Positions 1-7,551 of a stretch of DNA of 17,871 nt are shown here, piece after piece (positions within the stretch are counted from its first letter, which is position 1; the number at the start of each line of letters is the position of its first letter). Source of the stretch: an uncultured Bacteroidales bacterium (lineage in GTDB: Bacteria > Bacteroidota > Bacteroidia > Bacteroidales > Muribaculaceae); the NCBI GenBank assembly GCA_947177325.1, contig CAMWUH010000015.1, forward strand, positions 1 through 17,871, written 5' to 3'. The position numbers and the translations under genes are program-made. The notes beneath the pieces are model-generated. The model made no database searches, was not told where the DNA came from, and saw nothing but the letters and a program-made list of their open reading frames with translations.

Positions 1-200
1 CGTTTACAACGGCGATACTGGGGAAGTTGCAATTGGAAGAGGTTCACTCGGGGGGCCGGTCATAAAAGCTGAAACTGTGACGCCCGTTCATCCCCGCATG
101 CTTAAGAAAAACCAAACCCGACGATGTCGTTTCGTCGGGTCGAGAGGTGATGCAGAAATTCCGAGTGTAGGTTCTCGCAGCCACGAGTCGCCTTTAAGCT
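1..200. other. Left flank without a recognisable gene
   Basis: Apart from the terminator at 106-140, nothing in this stretch can be named. One plus-strand frame is open from the window edge to a stop at 63-65 (about 20 codons, ending HSGGRS) and could be the 3' end of a gene lying to the left. A second plus-strand frame is open for longer, but its composition past position 100 does not look like protein. No minus-strand frame continues through the stretch. The downstream neighbour of the cluster is therefore not visible. Confidence 0.5.
106..140 (-). terminator. Rho-independent terminator of the ten-gene cluster
   Basis: A perfect 9-bp inverted repeat, ACCCGACGA at 116-124 and TCGTCGGGT at 132-140, encloses a 7-nt loop. 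Read on the minus strand, the stem is followed by the T-rich run TTTGGTTTTTCTT. It lies about 60 bp after the stop of the last minus-strand gene, where a terminator for the operon is expected. On the plus strand no T-run follows, so it should work in one direction only. Confidence 0.8.
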
Positions 201-455
201 CTACAGCAGATAGATAAGCAGTGGAACGGCGGCGAGCATTATGGCGCTGATGATGACGGGGATGATACTTCGGCGGCCACCCCATAGCAAGCTGCCGCAG
301 AGAGCACCCATGGGGCCGACTATCGCAAGAGGTATCAGCAAGCCTAAAGAGAGAGGATGACGCCCGGCATGAACGCGCGATGCGCTGAGTGCGTAAACGA
401 TAAATACGATTATGGCCGGGATAAATATCAGAAATAGGATTAACGTTGACGGCAT
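201..455 (-). CDS. Small three-span membrane protein, DUF1294-like
   Basis: This 84-residue protein is almost entirely hydrophobic, with predicted membrane segments near residues 4-23, 36-58 and 63-83. Short basic stretches (S-R-V-H-A-G-R-H near 25-33 and G-G-R-R near 59-62) separate them. The central motif, with P-L-A-I-V-G-P-M-G-A-L-C-G followed by a short R-R turn, recalls the DUF1294 family of small inner-membrane proteins, but the match is by eye and weak. It is the last gene before the terminator and lies 25 bp after the preceding stop, so it is probably co-transcribed with the cluster. Its role is unknown. It could be an accessory membrane subunit or an unrelated passenger gene. Confidence 0.65.
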   Translation of the reverse strand: MPSTLILFLIFIPAIIVFIVYALSASRVHAGRHPLSLGLLIPLAIVGPMGALCGSLLWGGRRSIIPVIISAIMLAAVPLLIYLL

Positions 456-480
456 AAGTAATTATGTGAGGTTAGGAGAA

Positions 481-1551
481 TTAGAAATTATAGATTATTG
501 CGGCGGCTGCTATTGTGGCAACTGCAGCAATGGCGATCGCTACGAATATGGGCCATTTTCTTGATTTTTCAACTTCGTGGAAATAGACTTCATAGTCGAG
601 CTCCGACGGGTCGTTTACCATGTTGAAAACAGGATATTGCGCAGTAGGTGATGACAACCGCACTTCCACGGTGCCGGGTTGAAGCGAGGTAGATTCAATC
701 ATGGCAACACCATCGTTGAGCAGTCCGGTTGATGCCACTTCGGTTCCGTTTTGGATAAAGCGTGCAGTTGCGTTTTCAACAGGAGTGCCGTATTGGTTGA
801 CGAACTTGACACGGATATTATCTATTGTCAAATTAATTGGTTCAGGCTCGGCCGGAATGTCAACTGCCGGGATTCCTTCAGGAATGGTTTTTTCAACAGT
901 GAGGTCAACCAGATATTGTTGGCGACCTTGCTCTATAGTGATAGAGAAGTTGCGGCCGTAGGAGGGGATGAAGAATTCAAAGGTCGCCCCTACTTCCTGG
1001 CTGCCAAGGTTAAGCTTTCCGGAGGCGTCGGCCGATAACCCAACGTGTGAAGTGTTGCGAACAAGCTCAACCGGCAAGGATGCGACGGGCTCGCCGTCGG
1101 CGCGGAAATAGATGTCGACCGGCTGCAGTTTGCGCGTTGAATAGCTGAGCGGGTTGAGCGCGGGAGAGGTCGGGAAGCGGTAGCCCCATCCGGCGAGCAT
1201 AATGCGGTATTCACCCTGGGGGGTGCGGGAGTAGTAAACATAGTCAAGCGATGGCACTGAATAGACCGCGTCAATCATAGCTTTGTTGGAACCGAGAGTG
1301 CGCTTGGCTTCAGAGCTTACGTTTTCGAGCAGAGCCATGCAGGCTTGATAGTCGTAGGAGTCAGCTTTTGAGAGTTGTTGCCAGGTGAGGTCCTGTGGCA
1401 AATCCCACTGAATGATGCCACCGAAGCCGGCGCGCCATTTTGCAAAAATCATTTCGCGCGGAGTCAACCGGGCTACAAGCTGGTTGTATATCTGGTCGTA
1501 GTTGACATGAAGCAGCGGTGTGAGCTGAGATTGTGGAGTTTGTATTTGCAT
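481..1551 (-). CDS. Tail-anchored protein with beta-sandwich domains
   Basis: The 356-residue protein has no N-terminal signal and a single hydrophobic segment at about 333-353 (after the basic E-K-S-R-K-W), leaving only three residues beyond it. This is a tail-anchor layout that keeps the bulk in the cytoplasm. Residues 1-135 are mixed alpha/beta and include the motif LAGWGYRFP (119-127). Residues 140-220 and 241-325 read as beta-strand domains. The second has the N-Q-Y-G-T-P-V-E-N-A-T-A-R-F pattern typical of carboxypeptidase-regulatory-like or Ig-like folds. I do not recognise a named family. In this neighbourhood it is best seen as a cytoplasmic, membrane-tethered adaptor for the NTPases. 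It lies 40 bp downstream of the secreted helical protein gene and 25 bp upstream of the small membrane protein gene. Confidence 0.85.
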   Translation of the reverse strand: MQIQTPQSQLTPLLHVNYDQIYNQLVARLTPREMIFAKWRAGFGGIIQWDLPQDLTWQQLSKADSYDYQACMALLENVSSEAKRTLGSNKAMIDAVYSVPSLDYVYYSRTPQGEYRIMLAGWGYRFPTSPALNPLSYSTRKLQPVDIYFRADGEPVASLPVELVRNTSHVGLSADASGKLNLGSQEVGATFEFFIPSYGRNFSITIEQGRQQYLVDLTVEKTIPEGIPAVDIPAEPEPINLTIDNIRVKFVNQYGTPVENATARFIQNGTEVASTGLLNDGVAMIESTSLQPGTVEVRLSSPTAQYPVFNMVNDPSELDYEVYFHEVEKSRKWPIFVAIAIAAVATIAAAAIIYNF

Positions 1552-1591
1552 GAGGATATATAAATGGAGTGGAGATGATTGATGAGTGAAT

Positions 1592-2398
1592 TTATTCAGC
1601 CGACTGCATCATTACGGCAATTTGGTTGAGAATATCGTTGTAGTCAGCGGAGTTGTTAGTGGCTACAGCTTCAATAAACTGCTGAAGCATTTTTGCTGTT
1701 AATGGGAATTTATTGATGCGGTCTACTCGTTGTCTTTGGGCATCAGATTTGAGAATGGTGGAAATGGTTTCGCGCAAAATCGGTGCGTTGTTACCTTCTT
1801 CAAGTTCGAGATACCCCTTTACATCTTCGTTGTCAAGGATAACTGTTTTGCAAATCAGCGAAAGAGTCAAAACAGAGCCTTCAAATTGTTTGGCTTGACT
1901 TATAGCCTCTTTGACAGTCTCAACCTGCGATGGGGATAGGAATTGAGAACCTGACAATTCCGTCAACGATTCAATATATTGAGTCGTCAGGGGTTGGCTA
2001 TATGTATCGCCCCGAGTATAGACCAGAACGTCATTAACTTCGCGGGCAGCTTGGGCAACGGCATCAGCTTTTTCGGCGATAGCAGGAATTGACTCATCGA
2101 GCGAGCTAAACAGCTTTGCATCGTCGAGCAATTGGTTAATGGCCGTGTGGTCGAGGGTAGAAAGCGGGGCACTAAGTAGTTGATTGGCTTTTGCTTCCAA
2201 TCCAATAACGATATAGGGTGACGCAATCTTCAAAGAGTCGATTGCCGGCATGAGTGTATCAACCGACTCGGCAATAACAGTAGTTTGCAGGGAATCAACT
2301 TGACTCGAAGCAATGGAATCAGTCGGTTGTGCCGGGTTTTGGGCCAACACGCTGATTGCGGAGCAACTTATAATGAGTGAAACTATTAACCTTTGCAT
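1592..2398 (-). CDS. Secreted alpha-helical protein, family not recognised
   Basis: This 268-residue protein begins with a classic Sec signal peptide (M-Q-R-L-I-V-S-L-I-I-S-C-S-A-I-S-V-L-A). Cleavage is likely after A19, before Q-N-P. There is no lipobox at the cleavage site, so it should be soluble in the periplasm or exported. The mature part is predicted almost wholly helical, rich in S, Q, D and A, with heptad-like spacing around residues 60-120 and 150-200. No catalytic motif is visible. Its ATG overlaps the stop of the upstream gene by one base (TGATG), which suggests translational coupling and balanced production with the anchored helical protein encoded there. The two could form a periplasmic sub-complex, but that is inference. 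Confidence 0.85.
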   Translation of the reverse strand: MQRLIVSLIISCSAISVLAQNPAQPTDSIASSQVDSLQTTVIAESVDTLMPAIDSLKIASPYIVIGLEAKANQLLSAPLSTLDHTAINQLLDDAKLFSSLDESIPAIAEKADAVAQAAREVNDVLVYTRGDTYSQPLTTQYIESLTELSGSQFLSPSQVETVKEAISQAKQFEGSVLTLSLICKTVILDNEDVKGYLELEEGNNAPILRETISTILKSDAQRQRVDRINKFPLTAKMLQQFIEAVATNNSADYNDILNQIAVMMQSAE

Positions 2399-3261
2399 CA
2401 GAATAGCGAGCTTTGAAGTGATTGCAATTGTGAGGTAAGCTGAGTGTAGCCTGAGTTAAAGAGCGAGCTTCGGAGCATACGCAGATTTTTGGCAAGCTCG
2501 TTGATTTGTTCGCTGTCGTCGTTGGCGCGGGCAGTTTCAACAGCTGACGTGTAGGCCGAGGCGATTTGTGAGTAAAGGGAGTTGACGTAGCGAGTTCGGG
2601 CATCGTTGAGACGTTGGGAAGTGGTGTTGATGCGTGCAACGTCGTTGATGTGGCGCAGGCGAGGGTAGTGTTTGTTGCCGGTCAAGGATGCTTTACGCGA
2701 CTCAATCCTGCGGGCGTAGGCATTGAAGTCGTTTCGAGGTTGATTGGTCGATATATCAAATCGGGGGTCGAGGCCTAATTTGGCATTATTAAAGGCTAAG
2801 ATGCTGCGATAGAGGTTGTAGATGGCCATGGCTTCCTTTACATCAGGCACCTGCTCGAGTGCCGGTCGGCGGAGGATTACGGTTTCGAGGCCCGAGTGGT
2901 TATGATTGACGATAGAAGCACTGCAGTCGGCCAAATCCCATTGAGCGTTCATGGCCTTAACGCAGGCTTGCCATGCTTCTTGATTAGCGCGGTCGAGCAG
3001 TGTCAATCGTCCCTCTTCCGAGATAATATCGGCAGCGCGCGATTGAGCAATCATTGAGAGCTGCGACTCATAAAGGTCGGAGTCCCATCCATTGGCATCG
3101 CTCCATTCAGTGGTGATTTGTTGGCGAATGTCGTCAATCGAGCCATGAAGTAGAGTGGCGGTGTTGAATGTAGAGGCGCGTCGAGTAATCAGAGCGGTCA
3201 GACCGCCGATGATGGCCACAAAAACGGCAAATATGGCGACTTGTTTTAGTAGCTTAATCAT
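2398..3261 (-). CDS. Membrane-anchored periplasmic helical protein
   Basis: The 287-residue protein has one N-terminal hydrophobic segment (about 4-26) preceded by K3 and K6 and followed by R27-R28. It is probably a signal anchor with the remainder in the periplasm; the R-R after the segment makes the orientation less than certain. Residues 40-287 are predicted helical and contain several long amphipathic stretches. Two cysteines (C99 and C113) lie close together and could form a disulphide if periplasmic. No enzyme motif is present. The gene starts 2 bp after the stop of the single-span linker protein and overlaps the next gene by one base, placing it inside the most tightly packed part of the operon (2398-6516). 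It is probably a structural subunit of the same complex. Confidence 0.82.
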   Translation of the reverse strand: MIKLLKQVAIFAVFVAIIGGLTALITRRASTFNTATLLHGSIDDIRQQITTEWSDANGWDSDLYESQLSMIAQSRAADIISEEGRLTLLDRANQEAWQACVKAMNAQWDLADCSASIVNHNHSGLETVILRRPALEQVPDVKEAMAIYNLYRSILAFNNAKLGLDPRFDISTNQPRNDFNAYARRIESRKASLTGNKHYPRLRHINDVARINTTSQRLNDARTRYVNSLYSQIASAYTSAVETARANDDSEQINELAKNLRMLRSSLFNSGYTQLTSQLQSLQSSLF

Positions 3262-3263
3262 AA

Positions 3264-4790
3264 TTATTTGTAGGATCGTGTTTGTCCGATTTTGGTTGCT
3301 TTAATGTCAAAATCCTCATCTTTAACGAGGGTATTAATATAGGCTTTCAATCCGGCTCCTTTAAGCTTCAAATTGAGTAGAGCTGCTTTCTTTTTATCGG
3401 CGCCATCAGCATTTGCACAGATAGCGAACACACTTTCGTGGTCAGCGATGAGATCATTGATTTCTTTTTTCTGGGCGGCAGAAAGGCCTGAAGATTCAAT
3501 ACCCCTTTTGATGGCATCAAAATCATTTTCTGAAAAATTTGTCCCTGATAATTGGTTTTTCCAGCGGTTAAATTGCTCGGAGGCGCCGAGAGCATTAGGG
3601 TCTGTGTTTTCTGTCGGTCCGGACTTTGCGGGATTATCAGACTTAACGGGCTTATCAGACTTTACAGTCTCTGAAGCGTTTTCTTTGGGATTATTTTTAT
3701 CGATTACTTCGGTATCAGCGTTATCTCGGTTATCTAAGTTATCTACGGCTGCGTTATCTCCAAGCTCATCGTTGATTTTATCTTCAAATTGTTGATTTTC
3801 AATAAGCTCTGTGTTTTGTGGAGGTGCAGGCTCCTCGGATGGGGTGTTATTGCGCAACACGAAGAAGTAGAGAGCAAACAACAGGGCCAGCAAGCCAATA
3901 CCGCCAAGAATTGAGTACAAAGCCCAACGTTTAGATGGCTTGGGCCCCTCGAAATGCGGTTTTATGACCTCGATGGGGCGCTGGTGGAGAGTGATGAAAA
4001 CGGTTTGATTGTAGTCGTCGATAACTACCGAAGCGCCTTCATGCGAGCCGTTGCGCACCTGATTGAGCGTAAATGAGGCTGACGCACTCTCAAGTTTCGG
4101 AGTGGCGGGTAGAGAGATGTTGATGGGACGGTTCGGGTCGCTGATGGTGTAAGGTGTTTCCTTATCGTTAAGCACAATTTTGTAGTTGCGATGCATCACC
4201 GGAGCGATTTGAAGCGTCGATTTGGTTACGTCGGGATAAGGCACGAGCACGATTTGACCGTAGTTGGCAAATTCAGGTCGCATCGGGTCGTCGAGGATAT
4301 GCTTGATATCGGCCCAATCGAGGAAGAGAAATGCCAGAGAGTCAGGCTGCTCTTTCATGACGACATGGCGATAGGGATAGCGCGACACGGGGAATTGCGC
4401 AGCAATAGCGCTGAATTCGGCAGGATTTTCCTTTGTTGCAGTGAATGACAGAAGATTACCTTGCTGCGCCATATAGCAGGTAATGTAGTGGCCGACGAGT
4501 TGGCGCAACAACTCAAAAAGGTCGCTGACTTGCTCTCCTTTGGGCACTGACACGCCAACGGCCAGAATGCCGCCGGTGCGAGTGGAGTCAGCAGCCTTGA
4601 CGTTGCGGCGCATCCAGGTGTAGACGCTCTTGTCGGCGTAGTGGCGAATAATAATCATGTCGCTCACCTCAACGCCCGGATTAATTTGCTGGTCATAGAC
4701 GAAGAAAGCGGGATTGCCCACTACAACGTGGTCAATGCCAAAGCCTTCATTTGTAAATTTGTTACCCTTTATTTTTATTGATATGCTCAT
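3264..4790 (-). CDS. Single-span linker protein: cytoplasmic domain, TM, acidic linker
   Basis: The 508-residue protein has four visible parts. Residues 1-285 form a globular alpha/beta region with no signal peptide. A transmembrane helix (about 290-312) is preceded by K-P-S-K-R, which by the positive-inside rule puts the N-terminal part in the cytoplasm. Residues 317-402 are a low-complexity linker rich in N, D, E, P and K, with the imperfect repeat KSDKPVKSDNPAKSG (377-391). Residues 404-508 are a helical C-terminal domain, expected in the periplasm. I do not recognise the family. The layout, a cytoplasmic module joined through a disordered linker to a periplasmic helical module, is that of a signal-relay or scaffold protein. 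The gene is 1 bp downstream of the second GTPase gene, the closest partnership in the operon, so the cytoplasmic part may be the docking site for that GTPase. Confidence 0.85.
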   Translation of the reverse strand: MSISIKIKGNKFTNEGFGIDHVVVGNPAFFVYDQQINPGVEVSDMIIIRHYADKSVYTWMRRNVKAADSTRTGGILAVGVSVPKGEQVSDLFELLRQLVGHYITCYMAQQGNLLSFTATKENPAEFSAIAAQFPVSRYPYRHVVMKEQPDSLAFLFLDWADIKHILDDPMRPEFANYGQIVLVPYPDVTKSTLQIAPVMHRNYKIVLNDKETPYTISDPNRPINISLPATPKLESASASFTLNQVRNGSHEGASVVIDDYNQTVFITLHQRPIEVIKPHFEGPKPSKRWALYSILGGIGLLALLFALYFFVLRNNTPSEEPAPPQNTELIENQQFEDKINDELGDNAAVDNLDNRDNADTEVIDKNNPKENASETVKSDKPVKSDNPAKSGPTENTDPNALGASEQFNRWKNQLSGTNFSENDFDAIKRGIESSGLSAAQKKEINDLIADHESVFAICANADGADKKKAALLNLKLKGAGLKAYINTLVKDEDFDIKATKIGQTRSYK

Positions 4791-4791
4791 C

Positions 4792-6516
4792 TCAGTTTAC
4801 TTTGTCTTTAATTGTGCCGAAAAAAGTTTTATTCTTTTTGCCGTAAACCATTGATTTGAGGGCTTCAATGATTTTGTCGGAATCGGTGGAGTCATACTCA
4901 AAGTGGTTGCCGACGTAGAATTTGCCCAGGCTGAATGTGAACACCAACGGGTCGTTGCCGGAGGAGGAATTCAGGCTGTAATCACGGCCAATCTCGCGTA
5001 GGCGCTCTATTGAGCGGCCATAGAGGGCTTTTAACCTGTTGACCGCCTCTGCTTCGCGAGTTTCGGGTGTGCCGATAGTGTCGGATTTCGTCATGATGAA
5101 ATGAATGGCTGTGGTTTTGCTGAGCACCTTTTTGTTATGAGCAAGCATATTGATGATTTTGCTGATAACGGTGTCTTGCTGCACTACGCGCTCAATCGTT
5201 GAACCGTCGCTACGGGTGGTAGCGATTCGGATTGTGCCTGACGCGGTTGGGTCTATGATAATGAAAATCACCTTGTTATTATCGGATGTCAGTAGCTTGG
5301 TAGCACCGGTACCCATGTTTTCGAAGAAAACTTCTTGTTCGGCATTGTTGGCTATGCGCATTGCAAATTCCTCACCTGACATTTCAATAAGGTTAACCGG
5401 GAATTTTATACGCTGATTTTTGGCGTCGTAGCCGGTGATGGTGCCGGGAATTTGTGCCACAAAGTTGCCAACAGTGCGGGAGGCAGCAACGTTGTTGAAT
5501 CGATAGATCGACAGGTCGTCGGCATACTTGCCGGCATCTTTAACAGAGTTGTCGTAGTCAAAATTTTTAGCGCCAAGCAATCCCATCAATACGCACGTCT
5601 TTCCTGAAGAGGGGATGCCGAAAAGAAACACGTCGGTGGCTCCGGAATGAATTTCGGGGTCGGAAACCTCGGGCTGCTCAAGTTTGGGCAGGATTGGGGG
5701 ATTGTCGATTTGCTCAAGGGTTTTCTCTGTTGCAACACCGCGACTGATGAGTTCATCGCGAGTGAACACGCCGTGCTTGACAAACAGCTTCAGTGTTTCA
5801 ACCTTATAGGCCGATGGCTGATTGCGCATTTTTTCAATCTCTTTCGCTTTGAGGTCGGCATAAAGTCGGCGGGCATCGTCGCGGAAGGGTGAGCCCGGTT
5901 CATATAGCAGATAGTCAGAAACTGTCAGGGGGTCGGGGTTGGTGGAAATGTCAATCCAAAGGTCGCGGGAGTCGGCAATCGCCTGACACTCTACGGCATG
6001 TGGGCCATTGGGGAACTCGGCCAAGTAGCGGCTGACGGCTGTGTCAGAGGTGCGGTCGGTCAGCTCCCACACCATTTGCTCAATTTCTAATTCATGGTCA
6101 GAGCCGGGATAGCGGTGGCGATGCTGGAGCAGTGACATTATAGAGTTGCGGTCGACCGATTCCCAATCAGCCTGTTCAATATCGGCTGTCAGTGAGCGAT
6201 GAAGCGTACGTGCGTGTTGCACTTTCTCGGCGAGCGACTCTGACGCTCCATATCGGTCAATGAAGTTAGAGAGCAGAGTCTGGAGCTGATGGTTGTCAGA
6301 GCCTGTGGCTTCGAGCTCGGTGATTCGGTCGAACAGTTTGACGGCTTCGGGGTCAGGCAACGAAGCGAATTGACGCTGAATTTCCTTGAATTTAGCAGTG
6401 TCTTTATACTGAAGTAAATCGTCGGGGAACGCGATACGGCCATTCTCGATTTCTTTGAGAATAGACGGAACGCTTTGACGCATTACAAATTCTATTTGGG
6501 CAGGATTAAGTGGCAT
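4792..6516 (-). CDS. P-loop GTPase with N-terminal helical repeats
   Basis: The 574-residue cytoplasmic protein has a helical N-terminal half and a C-terminal nucleotide-binding domain. A recurring pattern (hydrophobic-L-x4-P-x-S/G-x-H/F-x4-A) appears near residues 127-155, 162-185 and 200-223 and suggests TPR-like repeats. The GTPase domain has a Walker A loop GIPSSGKT (300-307), a strand VIFIIIDPT (416-424) and a G4-type specificity motif TKSD (476-479) after the strand IHFIM. The usual G3 D-x-x-G is absent; the equivalent strand carries LIEMSGEEF (376-384). This resembles the divergent GTPases annotated as double-GTPase or GTPase-associated systems, but the exact family needs a profile search. 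No signal or membrane segment is present. The gene abuts the linker-protein gene by 1 bp and follows the four-span protein gene by 44 bp. Confidence 0.85.
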   Translation of the reverse strand: MPLNPAQIEFVMRQSVPSILKEIENGRIAFPDDLLQYKDTAKFKEIQRQFASLPDPEAVKLFDRITELEATGSDNHQLQTLLSNFIDRYGASESLAEKVQHARTLHRSLTADIEQADWESVDRNSIMSLLQHRHRYPGSDHELEIEQMVWELTDRTSDTAVSRYLAEFPNGPHAVECQAIADSRDLWIDISTNPDPLTVSDYLLYEPGSPFRDDARRLYADLKAKEIEKMRNQPSAYKVETLKLFVKHGVFTRDELISRGVATEKTLEQIDNPPILPKLEQPEVSDPEIHSGATDVFLFGIPSSGKTCVLMGLLGAKNFDYDNSVKDAGKYADDLSIYRFNNVAASRTVGNFVAQIPGTITGYDAKNQRIKFPVNLIEMSGEEFAMRIANNAEQEVFFENMGTGATKLLTSDNNKVIFIIIDPTASGTIRIATTRSDGSTIERVVQQDTVISKIINMLAHNKKVLSKTTAIHFIMTKSDTIGTPETREAEAVNRLKALYGRSIERLREIGRDYSLNSSSGNDPLVFTFSLGKFYVGNHFEYDSTDSDKIIEALKSMVYGKKNKTFFGTIKDKVN

Positions 6517-6560
6517 AGATAATTATATGAAAAGCCTCAGAAGGCAGAAAAATGAGATTA

Positions 6561-7532
6561 TTAAAGTGTATTTCCACCCTCGATAACACCGTTGGTTGTC
6601 TGGCCGATACCGGTTTTATTAGAGCGGTGAGCAAAAATATAGTTTAAGAAAATCATGCCGAACACCACGATGACAAATATCACTCCCATAGCGTTTATGC
6701 CGGCAAAGTTGGCCACAGCCGAGCCTAACGAGAGCTGAGGAGCATCGAGTTTGGTGACTTTACCGTGGTCGGTGACGCGATAAGTGCCGTTGTCAAACTC
6801 AAACACCGGAAGTTTGCCATTCGCTGAATTTTCTGTCAGTCGGGCTGCAACGTCGGGGGCAATTACATCAAGGTCGGCCGCGTGGTTGGCAATGTACATG
6901 ATGTCAGACGACGATATGTGGTTAAGCCAATCGGTGGCAACTGAGTCAACACTTTCTTTATAAGAAATGTAGTTGAAGCCGTCTACACCACGCGAGCCTA
7001 ACAGGAGCATACGCTGGGTCAAGAGCCAGGTATCGATATTATCGGGGGTTGTGATAGCGGCTGAGGTCATGTAGGCGTTGACGAGTTCATCAGAGGGCTG
7101 GCCAAGTGCGTTTTCCAAACTGACGCGAGTCAGGTCAAGAGCCTCGGTTTCAAAGCGTTCGTAGGAGTTAAAAAGGTCATTGACAGCTTTAACATCGGCT
7201 TGGGCTAACTCTGAAAGTCGGGCGCGGGAGCCAACGACACTGAAGCATTGCAACGAGTAGTAAATCCCGGGAAGTGCCGTAAGCCAAAACACAATCACCA
7301 AGGCTATCTCTATCTTTTTCCAACGGTCAAAGTTATTGTCAACCTCCTTGCATTTTACTGCTCCATAAAGGGCGATGGCAGGGAGGAGTACGACTACCAA
7401 GGCAATGCCTATCGACATGCCCATCGAGCCTTTTGTGAGGAATTGTGCACCCAAAAATGAAGCTACAGCCAGCAGGGCAAAGCCGAGCAGCGCCACTATA
7501 TTAATAAATGTAACTTTTGAATTTGATTTCAT
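6561..7532 (-). CDS. Four-span membrane protein with large periplasmic loop
   Basis: Start M-K-S-N-S-K at 7532 is preferred over an upstream ATG at 7577, because the longer version would overlap the protease stop and add a non-conserved-looking hydrophilic leader. The 323-residue product has hydrophobic segments near 9-30, 37-58, 72-95 and 278-300. Basic residues at K2/K6, in the 60-72 loop (K-C-K-E...R-W-K-K) and after the last segment (H-R-S-N-K) fix both termini in the cytoplasm. The roughly 180-residue segment between the third and fourth spans therefore faces the periplasm. The family is not recognised. It lies 19 bp downstream of the protease gene, so it may hold or present the protease, or link protease and GTPase across the membrane. 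Confidence 0.82.
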   Translation of the reverse strand: MKSNSKVTFINIVALLGFALLAVASFLGAQFLTKGSMGMSIGIALVVVLLPAIALYGAVKCKEVDNNFDRWKKIEIALVIVFWLTALPGIYYSLQCFSVVGSRARLSELAQADVKAVNDLFNSYERFETEALDLTRVSLENALGQPSDELVNAYMTSAAITTPDNIDTWLLTQRMLLLGSRGVDGFNYISYKESVDSVATDWLNHISSSDIMYIANHAADLDVIAPDVAARLTENSANGKLPVFEFDNGTYRVTDHGKVTKLDAPQLSLGSAVANFAGINAMGVIFVIVVFGMIFLNYIFAHRSNKTGIGQTTNGVIEGGNTL

Positions 7533-7551
7533 ATATGAACAAAAAAGTGAA

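Noticed and set aside
2..65. 3' end of a plus-strand gene entering from the left
   Set aside because: Only about 20 codons are visible with no recognisable motif, and other frames are also open over this length, so it is not called as a gene.
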